A stretch of DNA of 64,000 nucleotides from Oscheius dolichura (lineage: Eukaryota > Nematoda > Chromadorea > Rhabditida > Rhabditidae): NCBI GenBank assembly GCA_932521035.1, contig OW051497.1, positions 1,488,001 to 1,552,000 on the forward strand, given 5' to 3'. Below, in pieces: positions 36,801 through 47,985 of this stretch (position 1 is the stretch's first letter; each line of letters opens with the position of its first letter). The notes below the pieces were generated by a model. It did no database searches. It was not told where the DNA came from and saw only the letters and a program-made list of their open reading frames with translations. A program made the translations under genes and the position numbers.

Positions 36801-39800
36801 GCGAAAACAAGCAGTGGGTTGTCTCTGTTCGTGTTTTGCCATACAAAATGATAAGAAAAGTAAGGAACATTCGAGGCGGGAAAAAAGAAAGCAACTAATC
36901 GGATGGTTGATCGCTTTTGGTCTTTGCCCATTTGAAACGGGGGAGATGAAGGGCGAACGCGGGTACAACGAGGACGAGGAGAGACGGATTACCACATTAA
37001 CCCGGAGAAGAGCTAATGATCTGCTGGCACGTGAGGATTCGTTTTTCTGCCGTTTTTATTTGGTAGAAAGGGGGATATTTGGCAACCGGTCGGGGAGAAG
37101 GAAGACAAAAGAATGGCAGCCCGGTCGGACGGACCATATGATCCAGACAAGTGATGGATTTTTATGATTAGTCTTCCCTCCAGGTGGCAGACAGTCACGT
37201 TTATGACATGTAGAGCTCCGGGAATTAATCAACTGTGCCTGACGGAAGGAAGAGAAAAGGCTGCAAGGAAGATGGTGGGATTAGTCTTTGCCCTATTAGG
37301 CTGGAAATAGAGGATGTACAGGGGAAATAGACCGCTGCAGACGCATGCTTCTCTGTAAGCAGGAAATCATCCTTTGGACCTTTTGCATCACTCTAGGGTC
37401 GAGGATGAAGTCTCTATCCAAAGTCCATGTGTTCTTCGCAAAAATTTGACTCCCATTAGTGGACAAACACTGCTGCTCACTATTTTTGACTCATAGGTGT
37501 ATAATATGTCGCAAAAAGACAGAAATATGAACTTCGCCAGGTGGGTAGATTGAATCTAAGTCCTGTGATTCAATTTCTCTGAGAAATAGCTCAAGTCCCA
37601 GGCTCATTAACAAGGAAACAAGGCAATTTAGTCTGTGTGAAATTTATGTTATAGTGGGGGAAAGGGGGATAGACGGACCTACCCCACAATTTGTGCAAAA
37701 GAATAAACAGAATGAATTTCATGAGATTTTTATTTACCTTTGGGGTGGGGGAGTGCGAAACGGGTTTGAGCAAAGGACATAAGGAAGTTTATTTAAACCC
37801 TTCTTATTAACCGACTGTCTTACATAGATCTAGAGGTTTCTGAGCTCTAACAAGACAAAAAACGACCACTGGTAATAAGAAGAAGCTACCGTAGCCTAAT
37901 AAAAAGACACTACGCCAGATGTTCGAAGTTGTTTGCGCAGAAAGGAAGAATAAGGGGCAGAGAGTCTTCAAAGTTCACTTTTTAGAAAAAAAAATGACCC
38001 CAACAGGGTGAAGAATCGGGGGAGGCTGTTAAATAATGCTAACAAGAATCTTCTGATCTTGTAATTCACACAGACTAGACTGGGAGAAGCCCCGTAGAAA
38101 TTTAAATTGTCAGGAGACTCATTCCAGGTTTCCTTAAATACCCCCATTACAAGATTTAATTAAAAGTTCGAAAATCAAAGAAGGCGAACGGCGGCGGGGG
38201 TTTACAAGTACCTAGAACTTTCGAAAGTGACGGGACTTTCCTCAAGAGGAACTAACAATGCCGGGGCGAGAAAGACGTATTACTATTCAGGCGTGAACAA
38301 TTAGTCACTTTTCGGATGTGGAGGTCAAGTTTCTGTTTCGTAATTAGCGTCGTCCTATTGAGGAAGCGGGGCTGGCTTCCGGTTTCGATGACCCGAAAGG
38401 GTTTCCAAACTCACCGCTTGCAGTTTTATGCCCTTTTCTGTTTTTATCAACCCAGAAGAAAGCCTGCCTTTACCTGTCAATGTAACCCTCGGTGCCAAAT
38501 TCATATTCCCGCCAACAATCAAATTATAAATACCCACCAATTCGTCGACATTGGATCTTCTGTCATAATGCAAATGAGAATCCGGGTGCTCGGTTCGATT
38601 GGTCGTCTGCATCCCGTTTCCTGAAAAGTTGGCTTTGCCGAAAATCTTTGCAAAAGTGAAGCCAAGCGAAGATTGAATTTGTAGCGGTGAAAATGACCCC
38701 AATGTCGTTGATTTCGTAACCTAACTAATCCGTTTAGATGTCATCAAACAAGGGCGGGAAAAAGGAAGGATGAAAAGATGCCCTCTGGCAGTAAAAAAGC
38801 TACAATTGTTCGAGGATAACGGGATTAGGAAGAACACGAAGTTTTATGGTCACTAGACTAAGTAGTCTTGATTATTACGCTAAAAACTTTGCTCTCTGTG
38901 TTTTGATTACTGTTAGAAGAGACTCAATTAAACTAAATGAATGAAAGGGCATGAAAATTCCCTTAAAAGGGAAGGAATTCTTCCATTTCCTTTGACCTTC
39001 TCAGCGAATTTTTGCAATCAACTGACCCATTTTCACTTCCCTAGTGGCTCTTGACGTTTTAGAAGTGCTCCTTATCGAAAGCGTTCAAAAAAGGAGAAAT
39101 ACGAGCAGCGAATATGTATCGAATATGATTCCAAGGTATAAATATCCCCAGTCACGAGCAATTTGCCCGGAGAGGGGGAACACATGGCGTCAGGAACGAA
39201 ATCTAACAAGAACTCTAAGCAATTAGACTTTCTGAGAGAGCGAATTCACGCAATCTAATTACTCCTTAAGGTCAGAGTCCGTACCAGCTCCGTGCCCATG
39301 GTCCAATGAGTCTTAATAATTAATTAGAAGGCCCTGTGACGTTACAATAGAAAATTGCTTCGTTTCCGGCTGGGGACAGGGAGTTGTAGCAATTATTTAG
39401 CTGGTAGGAAAATAAATTGGGTTCATCCTCTACACGGTGCCGAGTCAGGAAGATTGGAAGTCGGGAAAGTTTAAGATTCGGAGTAATTTAATTACAGTAG
39501 TCTAAAAAGGGGAGCCTCTTCTCCGTTTTCCCATATTCAGTAGGACTGCGCTCTTTTAAAGGTCAGGAATCCCCCAACTAAGGATAACACTGGGAACAAT
39601 GCGTGTGACATAAAGCGGCTTCCCTGGTCGAGTAGAGAATAAAGAAAGAGGATATCTTCGCGGCCTCTTCCCTAATAAATTATACATTTGCACGGCTATG
39701 TTCTCCCCGCTGATCATTAGAGCTGGCAAACAAAAAATGAGTGGGTCTGAAGACATAATATTCTCAGGAATTATTCATTTTTATTTGGGTTACGGGCATA

Positions 39801-40690
39801 AAATTTGAGTTTGGAGAGAGATTGAAGAACTAGCGGGACGCCTTTCTTAATAAACTAATGGAGTGTGGTCCCGTTTCTTTCAGGGTTAAGTGAAAGGAGA
39901 TATAGCCGTGGAAGGCAAACAACTGCCTGGGAAATGAGATGACCAACAGTTTAGAGGGCAAGGACCAGTTTAGGGAACTCCTGTTGTTGATTACCACGAC
40001 AGAAAAACGAAATACAGTATCCCAGTAGAGAAAATCGAGCTCCACACGAATAAATTCATTGTGGACGGAGGAATTCTTGTTCTCCTCACGGATTCCCTGT
40101 TGTTGATATCAAATTCCGCGAGCTCTCGATCTCTCTTCCTGGTACTACTAAAAGTATTCCTGAATAATACGCTCCAATAGATGTTTTGTTCGAGAAAGAT
40201 TTATTTGGATCCTTGGACCCGGGTCTCCAATTAATTGACTCCTAGAAACTTGGTTTCATTTCTAATCCAGTTAAAAAATGGCAAATAAATGATACTCCTA
40301 AAAAGAAAAAGTAAGAGATGGAATAAAAGTGATGGGGACTGATGCCTTCAAATGGAAAATGAAAACACGGTAAATCATATTTCGTCAGCATTTTGAATTA
40401 GCGGTAAAACTGAGGGGAATGAAATATCTCCTGGCAGTTTTGGGCGCCTAGTGGTGGTCAATACTAGTTGGCATTTAAAAAGTCTGTGATTACTTTTAGA
40501 AAGCATGATTTTACTATAGAAAAAATAAATGTTTACGAAAGATCAAATCACTATCAAAGAAGTTGTGGTGACCTTGGCCAGCTAATCCATCAGAGCCACC
40601 AGCTCCCGGTATTTTTACCAGCTCTGATTGACAGGAGCTCTTATCTGAAAACTTAGCTGGTGATGAAGGGATAGTAACTGACCTGGTTCC
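30827..40690. other. ~10 kb with no recognisable gene, purine-rich
   Basis: The plus strand is strikingly A/G-rich through most of this stretch, and open frames are short and low in complexity on both strands. A 20-21 bp tandem duplication (GAATAGAAGTCTGCAAAG) lies near 35.80 kb. It may be long upstream regulatory DNA of the GPCR. No exon, RNA gene or transposon ends were identified. Confidence 0.55.
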
Positions 40691-41233
40691 ACGCGTCCAT
40701 ACGAAAGATGGTGTGCAGTGGGAACGAAGAAGACTGAAAAATTGGTAGTTGATGGCCAACGATTGTCTAGCACTCTGCTTAAGCCGATTGATAACGCTGT
40801 CGGCAATGCTCCAGAATTATCCAGAGAGATCCAAATGGCAACTTCGAAATAGATAGGAATGAGGTGCCGTACATTTACACTTTCTTCCCTATCCACCATC
40901 GATTGTCTAGGGCTGTTTGTAGACGCCTTTCTCATTTTTATTCGTCTTCCCACGGCCCGCTCTCCTCCCCCACCTTCATTTCTCCCCTATCTTTTCTTAC
41001 AAGCATGTCCTTTACAATACTTTCTATTTCAGGATTCAGCCCATCCTTGAGTAGTCAAACCTATTCCCTCCGTTATCTACGTGAGGTGGGAGATGCCCAT
41101 AGATGGCGTCTCTTTTCCTTTTTTTTTCAACTAAACTGATCCAATACCCAACACACATAATGGAAAACCACATAAAACTCATCGAATGAGGTAGCCATAC
41201 TTTCCTTCCCATTTTAACCAGCTTTTATTCCAG
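40691..41233 (+). repeat. Degenerate duplicated segment, plus-strand copy
   Basis: This is the counterpart of 25.75-26.13 kb in opposite orientation, including the pyrimidine-rich central part and the GAGATGCCCATAGATGGCGTCTC block (about 41.09 kb). A frame encoding KTEKLVVDGQRLSSTLLKP and SREIQMATSK ends at TAG (40845-40847), where the other copy reads on with KDMNELAS. The segment runs directly into the exon starting at 41234, so these may be upstream exons of that gene, partly decayed. Confidence 0.6.
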
Positions 41234-41694
41234 GTCATCGCTGAATTAACCTTCGCGTCAAATATAGAAGCCGCCAAATTCGTAATCGACTACTCTGGCT
41301 ATCCGTCAGCTGCCATCGAGAAGCTCTTACAAAATGTTCACACTATCCAAAAATGGACTAGGAGCGAACAACCCTGCCTATCGGTCATGGTAGGGGGATT
41401 GTTGAAGTCGGTCGGTTGCTTCCCTCAAACTTTTCAAATGTGTTTATAGACAACAAATGGTTTGAGTGCCCTTTGGCGGACTATATATATTTGGTGATTA
41501 TTCCTCGTTCTGTAGGTTCGTTTCCAGCGCGGGGGTGAACGCAGTTGCAGATACGGAGTTTTCACCGGGTAGGAGTTGGCAACTTCCTTCTTTTGCAGCG
41601 ACATCTTCCACATAGATGATAGAAATGAGTACTGGGAGAGATCGCGGTGAGTCGCATCAACGGAATGGATAATGAGGCCTATTTCAGCTGGTAA
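41234..41694 (+). CDS. Small gene of unknown function, 3' exons
   Basis: Five exons join in perfect phase: 41234-41414, 41450-41493, 41528-41568, 41599-41646 and 41688-41694. The introns are very short (35, 34, 30 and 41 bp). The product contains VIAELTFASNIEAAKFVIDY, a segment MVGGLLKSVDNKWFECPLA, then RGGERSCRYGVFTGDIFHID and ends NEYWERSRW. It is mixed alpha/beta in character with no membrane segment. I do not recognise it. The 5' end is not defined. AATAAA follows at 41746-41751. A degenerate inverted relative lies at 25.5 kb, and a copy of the 3' tail lies at 43.77 kb. Confidence 0.6.
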
Positions 41695-41745
41695 GCATCG
41701 AGGATCTCGAAGCTCTCAACAGTTTTGTGAAAGAAAAGTTCCTTC

Positions 41746-41751
41746 AATAAA
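41746..41751 (+). terminator. Poly(A) signal
   Basis: AATAAA lies 52 bp after the stop of the 41234-41694 gene, in a tail that is duplicated at 43.77-43.83 kb. Confidence 0.6.
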
Positions 41752-42054
41752 GCATTAGTTACTAGACATTTGATCTCTGATTTCTCTACCATATGTCAAA
41801 GAGGAAAAGTGCTAGAGTAGGGAGCACTCGCAGAGGAGCCATCTTAAACAAAAGAAGTAGCATAATTTGCATGCAGAGATGGTTTTAATAAGGACAGTGA
41901 GAAGGGCCAGCCTTGACTGGTTCACATGACCGCAGCCACTTTTGTATGAGAATGATTACGTTGCAAACTATGAGCTAATAAAAGTACAATGGCATATTCC
42001 ACGAGAAGAGGAGCAATCATGAGAAGTAAATTTTTCGTTTCAGAACTAACAAGG

Positions 42055-42100
42055 GAAGGTATCTCTAAATTTTATTCGAAGGTATCTCTACATTGTATTC
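42055..42100. repeat. 23-bp tandem duplication
   Basis: GAAGGTATCTCTAAATTTTA... is repeated twice back to back with three mismatches. On the minus strand it supplies the AATAAA just 3' of the ubiquitin-like gene. Confidence 0.85.
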
Positions 42101-42102
42101 GA

Positions 42103-42427
42103 TCAGATAGCATACTTGACTTTGGGCGGAGGAATGATCAAAAGCTCAGCGCCGTCATGGATATTGTGATCGCCGATGGTGCTACTGTCCTCCATCACAC
42201 GGTCTAAAAACAAAGTTATCATAGTTGTTCTATTGCTATTATGTTTGCAAAGGATGTAAACAAAAACCTACGGGCAAAGGTGATCCTGAAGGAGGCCGAA
42301 GGGATACAGAGCTTGAGGCTAATTTCCTCTTTCAAAATGAATATTTTGCTCGAGGGGAAATACCCCGTCAGGACGAAAGACGCGTGACGCTTGTGGATGT
42401 CGCTGATTGTCAGCGAAAAACCTCCTT
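42103..42427 (-). CDS. Ubiquitin-like domain protein, 3' exons
   Basis: Two exons on the minus strand, 42427-42272 and 42203-42103, join at C/GTAGGT...TTTTTAG/AC. They encode an N-terminal strand pair (GFSLTISDI), then LKEEISLKLCIPSASFRITF, HRVMEDSSTIGDHNIHDGA, ELLIIPP and the end KVKYAI. This follows the ubiquitin fold order: K-E-x-I helix, I-P, R-x-x-F, [RK]-x-x-E-D, T-[LI]-x-D-x-N-I, D-G, L-x-[LI]-[IV]. No C-terminal Gly-Gly is present, so this is a built-in ubiquitin-like domain rather than a conjugated modifier. The 5' part was not found; the frame is open upstream to about 42467 without an ATG. AATAAA lies about 30 bases after the stop. Confidence 0.68.
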
Positions 42428-43447
42428 CTAAAATATTCACTTTACTATTAAATACTGCTATTTTCAAATAGTCTTAACTTGCGGAATAGCTACCTTTGTT
42501 TTTATTTGTTGGCAATTAAAATTATTTGCTATAATAAAGCAAAAGAGCAGTATTAAACACCGTTTATTCGCACAGACCCAATTGAAAGCGCGTATGGTCT
42601 AATAGTCTAATAGATAGAAAACTTTGAAACTGCTCAACAAAACTTAGAAAGATAGATACATTGACGGTACCTAAAAGGAAAAATAAAAGGAATCGGCACT
42701 GCACTTGTTACACAAGAACTGGATTTTGGAGCTTCCGCTTCGAGAAAAAAATTTATTTTGTATTATTTACCCTTAAATTGTCATTTCAAGCAATAAATAC
42801 GTTGAAACTCATTCAAGTCATTCTTCTTCTACGCTCATTTACCCTATTGAAGTTGTGCTCCGAACGAGGTCCAGTCAAGTATACAACGAAAGTATACTGT
42901 ACTCATGTCCTATTATTGCCTACCGCCTATACTATTCGATTCTAAAAAATATTTGCAGGACTAGAATCTAAGGATTGCCCTATTACGGAAACACACGGAA
43001 AACACCGCGGATCTCACCTAGGCCCGGCGCCGTGCCAGGCTTGTTTCTTCCCGTGCAAAAAAATGACAAGAATCAAAAAGCGTGCGAGATCTAACTTTAA
43101 GAAAACAAAAACCAGCCGGGCACCGTGACGAGACGGCCACCGGTGCACCTCTGCACGACACCCGAAGGACGGGCACGGCCAGGGACGGAGGACGGGACAG
43201 AGCGGGACGGCATCCTGGAAACAAGCAGCTAGAGAAAGGAGAGAAAAGAGACGAGAGAGAAGAGAGAAGCGACCAACCTCTAAGAGCCCAAAACAGAATG
43301 ATTCTCTGCAAATAAAAATACCCAAGGCAGGTGTCCAAAGCGGCTTAACCGGATTCAACTTTTCCAAATTTGACCAGGTCAGTTTTCCAGGGAAGGCTGG
43401 CCCAGGCTCGGTGGGGTTGGCTTCCAGAGAGCGTATCCGTCGTTCTT

Positions 43448-43654
43448 ATGTCATTCACACTGTCTAACTGTCGAGGGAAGGCCACTAGAGCTGCTGCTGC
43501 CGTCCTCTTTTATTTTGTGACAGGACAACTGGCAGGAATGCTGATCGGGGGAATATTTCTGGGACTGAACGAACTGTCCCGGAGCGTGAGAAAAGAATTA
43601 AAAAACTTTAGTCTGGAAGATCTTTTAATGTCTCCATGTTGCTCCAATTGCTGA
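43448..43654 (+). CDS. Possible 68-residue single-pass membrane protein
   Basis: An ATG-started frame encodes a basic N-terminus (NCRGKATR), one hydrophobic segment with small-residue spacing (AAAAVLFYFVTG, GMLIGGIFLGL), a basic amphipathic stretch (SRSVRKELKNF) and a cysteine-rich end (SPCCSNC). This composition is typical of small membrane proteins. There are no flanking genes to support it, and the reading frame also extends upstream without interruption to 43370. It could instead be part of a larger spliced gene or chance. Confidence 0.33.
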   Translation: MSFTLSNCRGKATRAAAAVLFYFVTGQLAGMLIGGIFLGLNELSRSVRKELKNFSLEDLLMSPCCSNC

Positions 43655-43765
43655 TAAAATTGGTATTTCTGCCGTTACAGCAGACAATATGTGAGACAAT
43701 ACGTATGAAGTAGTTCACTTCATTCTCCGCTAAACCCACTTTTCAGTTTGCATCTGGATCCCTTG

Positions 43766-43835
43766 GCCCTACATAGAAGATCTCGATGCTCTCAACAGTT
43801 TTGTGCGAAAAAAATCTTCAATAAACCAAGGCATT
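43766..43835 (+). repeat. Third copy of a gene 3' tail
   Basis: GATCTCGATGCTCTCAACAG...TTTTGTG...CTTCAATAAA parallels 41702-41751, including the poly(A) signal. Only the tail is present here; no coding exons of the 41.2 kb gene were found next to it. Confidence 0.7.
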
Positions 43836-44795
43836 TGTTCTTTGATTTCTGTACCAAAAACCGTTTAGTCAAGCTCCTCCACACCTTCCCTTCTTTGACG
43901 TAGGACGGTAAGCATTGTTACCAACTTGCAATCGTTTAGAGTTTCCAGATCGTGCAGGTTCTGAGATCTGTATTCTTTCCTCTAAAAAAATGAGTTTTTA
44001 GAAAATATACGCTACTTTGATATTCAATGGATTGTACGCGCGACGTTGTTTTCAGTGTCACGCCGGCGGGAGCTGTTTGTGTTCAAATAGTCGGAGCGCT
44101 AATTGACAGCCGCGGTCTATTTTGACCGAATTTCATCTTTTTTTCATTATATTTCTTTTTAAAAAGTTTACTTGAGCATAATAACCAATGGGCGACAATA
44201 TTATTTAAAAAAATTGAGATGAAATGGGGGGCATTTTGACCATTAACAGCAAAAAGACAGTACGGCACCTATAATTCGAATAGATGATCTTTAATTTAGT
44301 GCGTGGCAGTCGTAACAAATAATCTTTCTGAACTTTCTTGTACATTGTATAATTCCTATCTAGAAATCAGTCCATCTCTGTAAAGAATTGTGTATTTAGC
44401 AAGCTATTATCCAGTTTTGTTACGGGGTTGAATTCGGTTGGTCAGATTCTCATATTATTTTAGCAGAAACTTTTTTAAACCGTTGTCTGGTCCGTTTTCG
44501 AATCAGGGAACATATTTCGGAGATCTGGAAGTTGGAAAAAATGTGATAATCGCTGGACCAGCCTAGTTAGTTCGAAAGCGGCTTTACCAGTCTATTGCAA
44601 CGCGTTGCTTTTCGTGAGAAGCGTTGTTCCTTGCTGTTCCTTGGGAACATTTTTCGAAAATATTCGCTGCCTTTCTATGAAGCCTTATTTGTTTTTGAAC
44701 GTGGATACAATATTCCAGCCCATGTTCCCATGTCTTGATTTCTTTCGTCTTCTCCCTCATCTTCTGTTCTTCGTTAACACATTTGCTTTTAGATA
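43836..44795. other. No gene recognised
   Basis: AT-rich spacer with short open frames. The last bases before 44796 form a trans-splice-type acceptor for the next gene. Confidence 0.55.
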
Positions 44796-45694
44796 ATGGA
44801 CTCGAAGGCTGAACAGATCCAACAATGCTTGTCTTTCATCGATGCTTTGCTTAGCCGCTGGAGGCCTTTCACTTGTCAAGAGGAAAGAGTAAGTTCAGTA
44901 TTTCTTTTCATTGTGATATTAATTTTGCAGCTCGCCTTCAATAAAAGCTTCTATGGTGATAATAACGAACACCAAATGACTATCATCCAATTTACTGTTA
45001 ATTTGGTGGTGAGTGTATCGAGGCGTGAGCCACACCCTTATGTTCTGTTCAGAAAGGAGCTACCCCGGATTGGGCTGAAGGAAAGAAAAAACTCCTTCAG
45101 CAGCTCGAAAAAGCTCGACAGTACTTCGAAATTAATCCTATAGCGGCCGAAGGCGAGTTGGATCCCTCTGTTCAAAAAGGTAGACGGTCTAATAATAGGG
45201 TTTACTGTTTTCTGCCTGTTTTCAGAGATCCGCACTCTGGCGTCTCAATATGAATTCATTGACAGCAACATAAGAGAATTCAATACGAATTTGCTAGAAC
45301 ACCAGAAATCAAGAAAAACCCCGGCCGATGTGAAAGTGGCATTGGTTAAAATGACGAAAGTCGTTGAACAGGAAAATTCTTTACTTGAAGGTCAGTTTTT
45401 CCAGTTTAAAACACCAGTTTTTAGACTTCTTAGCACAGAAGGACTCTCCCATGGGTGTGCAGCACAACAGTGAAAATGATCCCCCTTTGAAACGCAGTGC
45501 TTTGGCGGAACTCGATCGTACCGAAAAGTGCTTGAGAGGCGCAATAGCCAAATTGTCGGCAGAGGTTGACAAGGAGTGTGCTTTACTTTCGAGTCAGTTT
45601 TCTTATCTACAATTCAAAATATCATATTTCAGACTACCTTACCCAGAAAAAGAAATTAGCTATCCTCGAGAAAAAAACCACCCCCAAGGCCTAA
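44796..45694 (+). CDS. Coiled-coil helical protein, unknown function
   Basis: Six exons read without a break: 44796-44888, 44931-45008, 45053-45179, 45226-45390, 45425-45592 and 45633-45694, giving 230 residues. The start follows TTTTAG/ATAATGG, suggesting spliced-leader trans-splicing. The protein is almost wholly helical and charged (KKKLLQQLEKARQYFEINP; SRKTPADVKVALVKMTKVV). It contains two similar modules, each ending at an exon edge: KMTKVVEQENSLLEDFLAQK and KLSAEVDKECALLSNYLTQK. The C-terminus is basic (EKKTTPKA). No signal peptide or membrane segment was seen. It is probably an intracellular structural or complex subunit; I cannot assign a family. Confidence 0.78.
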
Positions 45695-46823
45695 ACACCA
45701 TTTCTCTTCAAGACGCTCTATTCAACAGACTATCTTTTCATTTCTTTTCTGTTTTTTAGACAAAATTTCTTGTTGTTCCCCACTTTATAAACCTCTTTCA
45801 TGATCAAAATGTATTATACACTCTACAAAGCAATCGCATTATGTCACTTTAATTTGTAGAGGCGATAATAAACGACTGGTAAACAATCTGAAGCTTTCGA
45901 AGAGTGAATTCGCAGTTTGACATCCGGCTACGCGAGGGGTCGTCCCGACATTTTACTCGTGTTTACATAACCCAGTAATGAACCATCACTGACTTGTTCC
46001 GAGGTATGGCAGTCATATTCTTCTAACGGAATGTTCCCCTTCTAGTCCTTCCCGACCTTTTCATCTAATAAAGACGTTTCTTTCTATTTAAAACGTCGTT
46101 CTACTTTTCAAGATGTAGCTAGATCCGATTATCAGAGTTTTAACCCAAAGTCTCATTCCTGTAGAGATGCCAGCTGGTTCCCGAAGCGAAGGCCCTCCAA
46201 AGGGCCAGCCAGCCGCTCGCGCCGCGACGCTTTCCTCAGAATCAAAATAGCTCCCATTATACCTAATCCTGTCCGCTTAACTTTCTGCTTTTGTTTTCGT
46301 ACTTAATTTGACGGTGAAAAGAGAAGACAGTGGCCTATGTTTGACCCTCTACATATTCCCCACCCTTCATCGACTTTCAATCATGACATTTTTCAGGTTT
46401 CATAATTAACCCTCATTTTAATTTCAAGAAAATGAAGGCTTGCCAATTTCTGTTGCCATTTGTTTGGAGAATTGATAATTTAAATAATAGTGAGTCTTTT
46501 ACTCTTCCGTTTGAATTAAACAGTTTTAGAAAATATCGTCAAGGGCGCATAAGTTGCCTGTGTTCTACAGCAACACCTGCTAGCAGGAGGTAATTTTTCG
46601 AAACTTTGAGGCTCGCTTGCTCCCGACGCCCTCAACCTCACGCCACCAAAAGTACCAGGCCGTAAAGATCAAAAATTATCGGTTCGAATAAGCCTACTCT
46701 CGATTTCCTCACTCAAAAAAAGATATCGGTTACATAAGGCACTTTTTTTCATAAAAGAGTAGATTATTCCATAAAATTAGAGCTTATAAGTTATAACCTC
46801 CAAATTTAAAAACATAATTTCAG
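45695..46823. other. 3' flank and intergenic DNA
   Basis: An AATAAA near 45.87 kb probably serves the coiled-coil gene. No other gene was recognised. Confidence 0.6.
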
Positions 46824-47166
46824 ATGACCACGAACCAATATCAGATAGCGACGACGATGCGCTTCCACATTTCGGTCGCTCCCATCCCGCCTGGGAAAAT
46901 CAATATGAATCCAGGCAGGAGCCCCGCCAGGAGTCCCGGCACGATGGTTCCCAATGGAAATCAATGGAATGGACCTCGAGAGGATGATCGTCAGTGTTAT
47001 GGCCAAGATTCCCGGGATGACGACTACCTGGTACAGAATCTTCATCACGTTTTGTCGAAGTTCTGCCTCCTCGTCGCTATACTCCTCCTGGGTAAGGAAT
47101 ACTTCAATTTTTTGGATTATTGTACGAATTTCAGCAGCCCGGTGACCCCTCCCCGTCAACGATATC
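46824..47166 (+). CDS. Doubtful coding region
   Basis: After TATTTCAG an ATG opens a frame (MTTNQYQIATTMRF...) that includes NGPREDDRQCYGQ and DSRDDDYL. A competing frame reads DHEPISDSDDDALPHFGRSH, which is also protein-like. The two would need one frame shift to join. The minus strand also reads LTQEEYSDEEAELRQNVMKI plus a hydrophobic segment. A short plausible exon with acceptor at 47134 (QPGDPSPSTISYSLL) follows. Coding potential is likely, but strand and frame are unsettled. Confidence 0.3.
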
Positions 47167-47433
47167 CTACTCATTGCTGTCGGAGGATGGTATCGAATGA
47201 TGTGATCAGAAATACCAAGCTTCTGGTAATATTTTTGTGGGATTTTTTGGTTGAAAATTGTTTTTCGATAGCTTTTTATTCAGTTGACTGTTGTTTCTTA
47301 TCGTTGTTTGGAATAAACATTTATGTTGACGTGTGTTTCAAGAACTGGCAGTTGACCAGGGAAAGCAGTCTGAGTGAAGATTTCAATGATTCAAGAAACC
47401 ACGGCTGGGAATAGTTGTCTTTTGACAAAGTGG

Positions 47434-47851
47434 AGAATAATTATGATTTGAAAAAGTGGAACACGAAGAGTTCCGTGGTTAGGATTCCACTGACCGTGCA
47501 AAAAGGGGGCAATAGAAACGACCTAACCGCCGCCTATTCAAAGAAGGAAGGGAATGTTTTGTCTGATCTATTCTGTCCTTCTGGTCCCCATAGCATTTCG
47601 TCGTACAAGGAGCTGCCGCCTATGTCCGAACTTGAACTTACGCCGTTTTGACTGTAGTAAAGATGGAAAGTCCAGCGTTGATCAGCATTGTTATTGTTGC
47701 CCAAGGACTTTCGATCCGTGGGCTATCACCGAAACTTGCTCTTTGAATAGGCGGTGGTTAGGTCGTTTCTATTGCCCCCTTTTTGCACGGTCAGTGGAAT
47801 CCTAACCACGGCACTCTTCGTGTCCCACTTTTTCAAATCATAATTGTTCTC
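47434..47851. repeat. Long inverted repeat, ~110 bp arms, ~197 bp loop
   Basis: The left arm 47434-47543 and right arm 47741-47851 are reverse complements with only a handful of mismatches (for example GAATAATTATGATTTG against CAAATCATAATTGTTC; both carry ACCGTGCAAAAAGGGGGC). The loop contains a short unremarkable frame. No flanking target duplication was identified. It lies between a doubtful gene and the promoter of the Gln/Pro-rich gene. Confidence 0.92.
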
Positions 47852-47917
47852 TTTTTGCCCCTATTTGCTTGCAAATAGGAATGTCTGCCGTTTCACTTGC
47901 TTTTAGTATCAGTTGCT

Positions 47918-47924
47918 TATAAAA
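47918..47924 (+). promoter_or_regulatory. TATA box of Gln/Pro-rich gene
   Basis: TATAAAA lies 62 bp upstream of the ATG at 47986. A separate trans-splice-like acceptor (CCAATTAG/AAAATATGG) sits just before the ATG, so the leader may be replaced by a spliced leader. Confidence 0.45.
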
Positions 47925-47985
47925 AGAGAAGCACTTTTGCTTCCCCAGCCGCTTTCAATTTCTGTTTTTGTCCCAATTAGAAAAT

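Noticed and set aside
38316-38702. Overlapping open frames on both strands
   Set aside because: No splice context and no family resemblance on either strand.
43018-43367. GC-rich minus-strand frames
   Set aside because: Low-complexity Arg/Leu/Ser content from a GC-rich patch, with no splice or start support.
47415-47651. 78-codon frame across the inverted repeat
   Set aside because: It begins in one arm and ends in the loop, and its composition follows the repeat rather than a gene.
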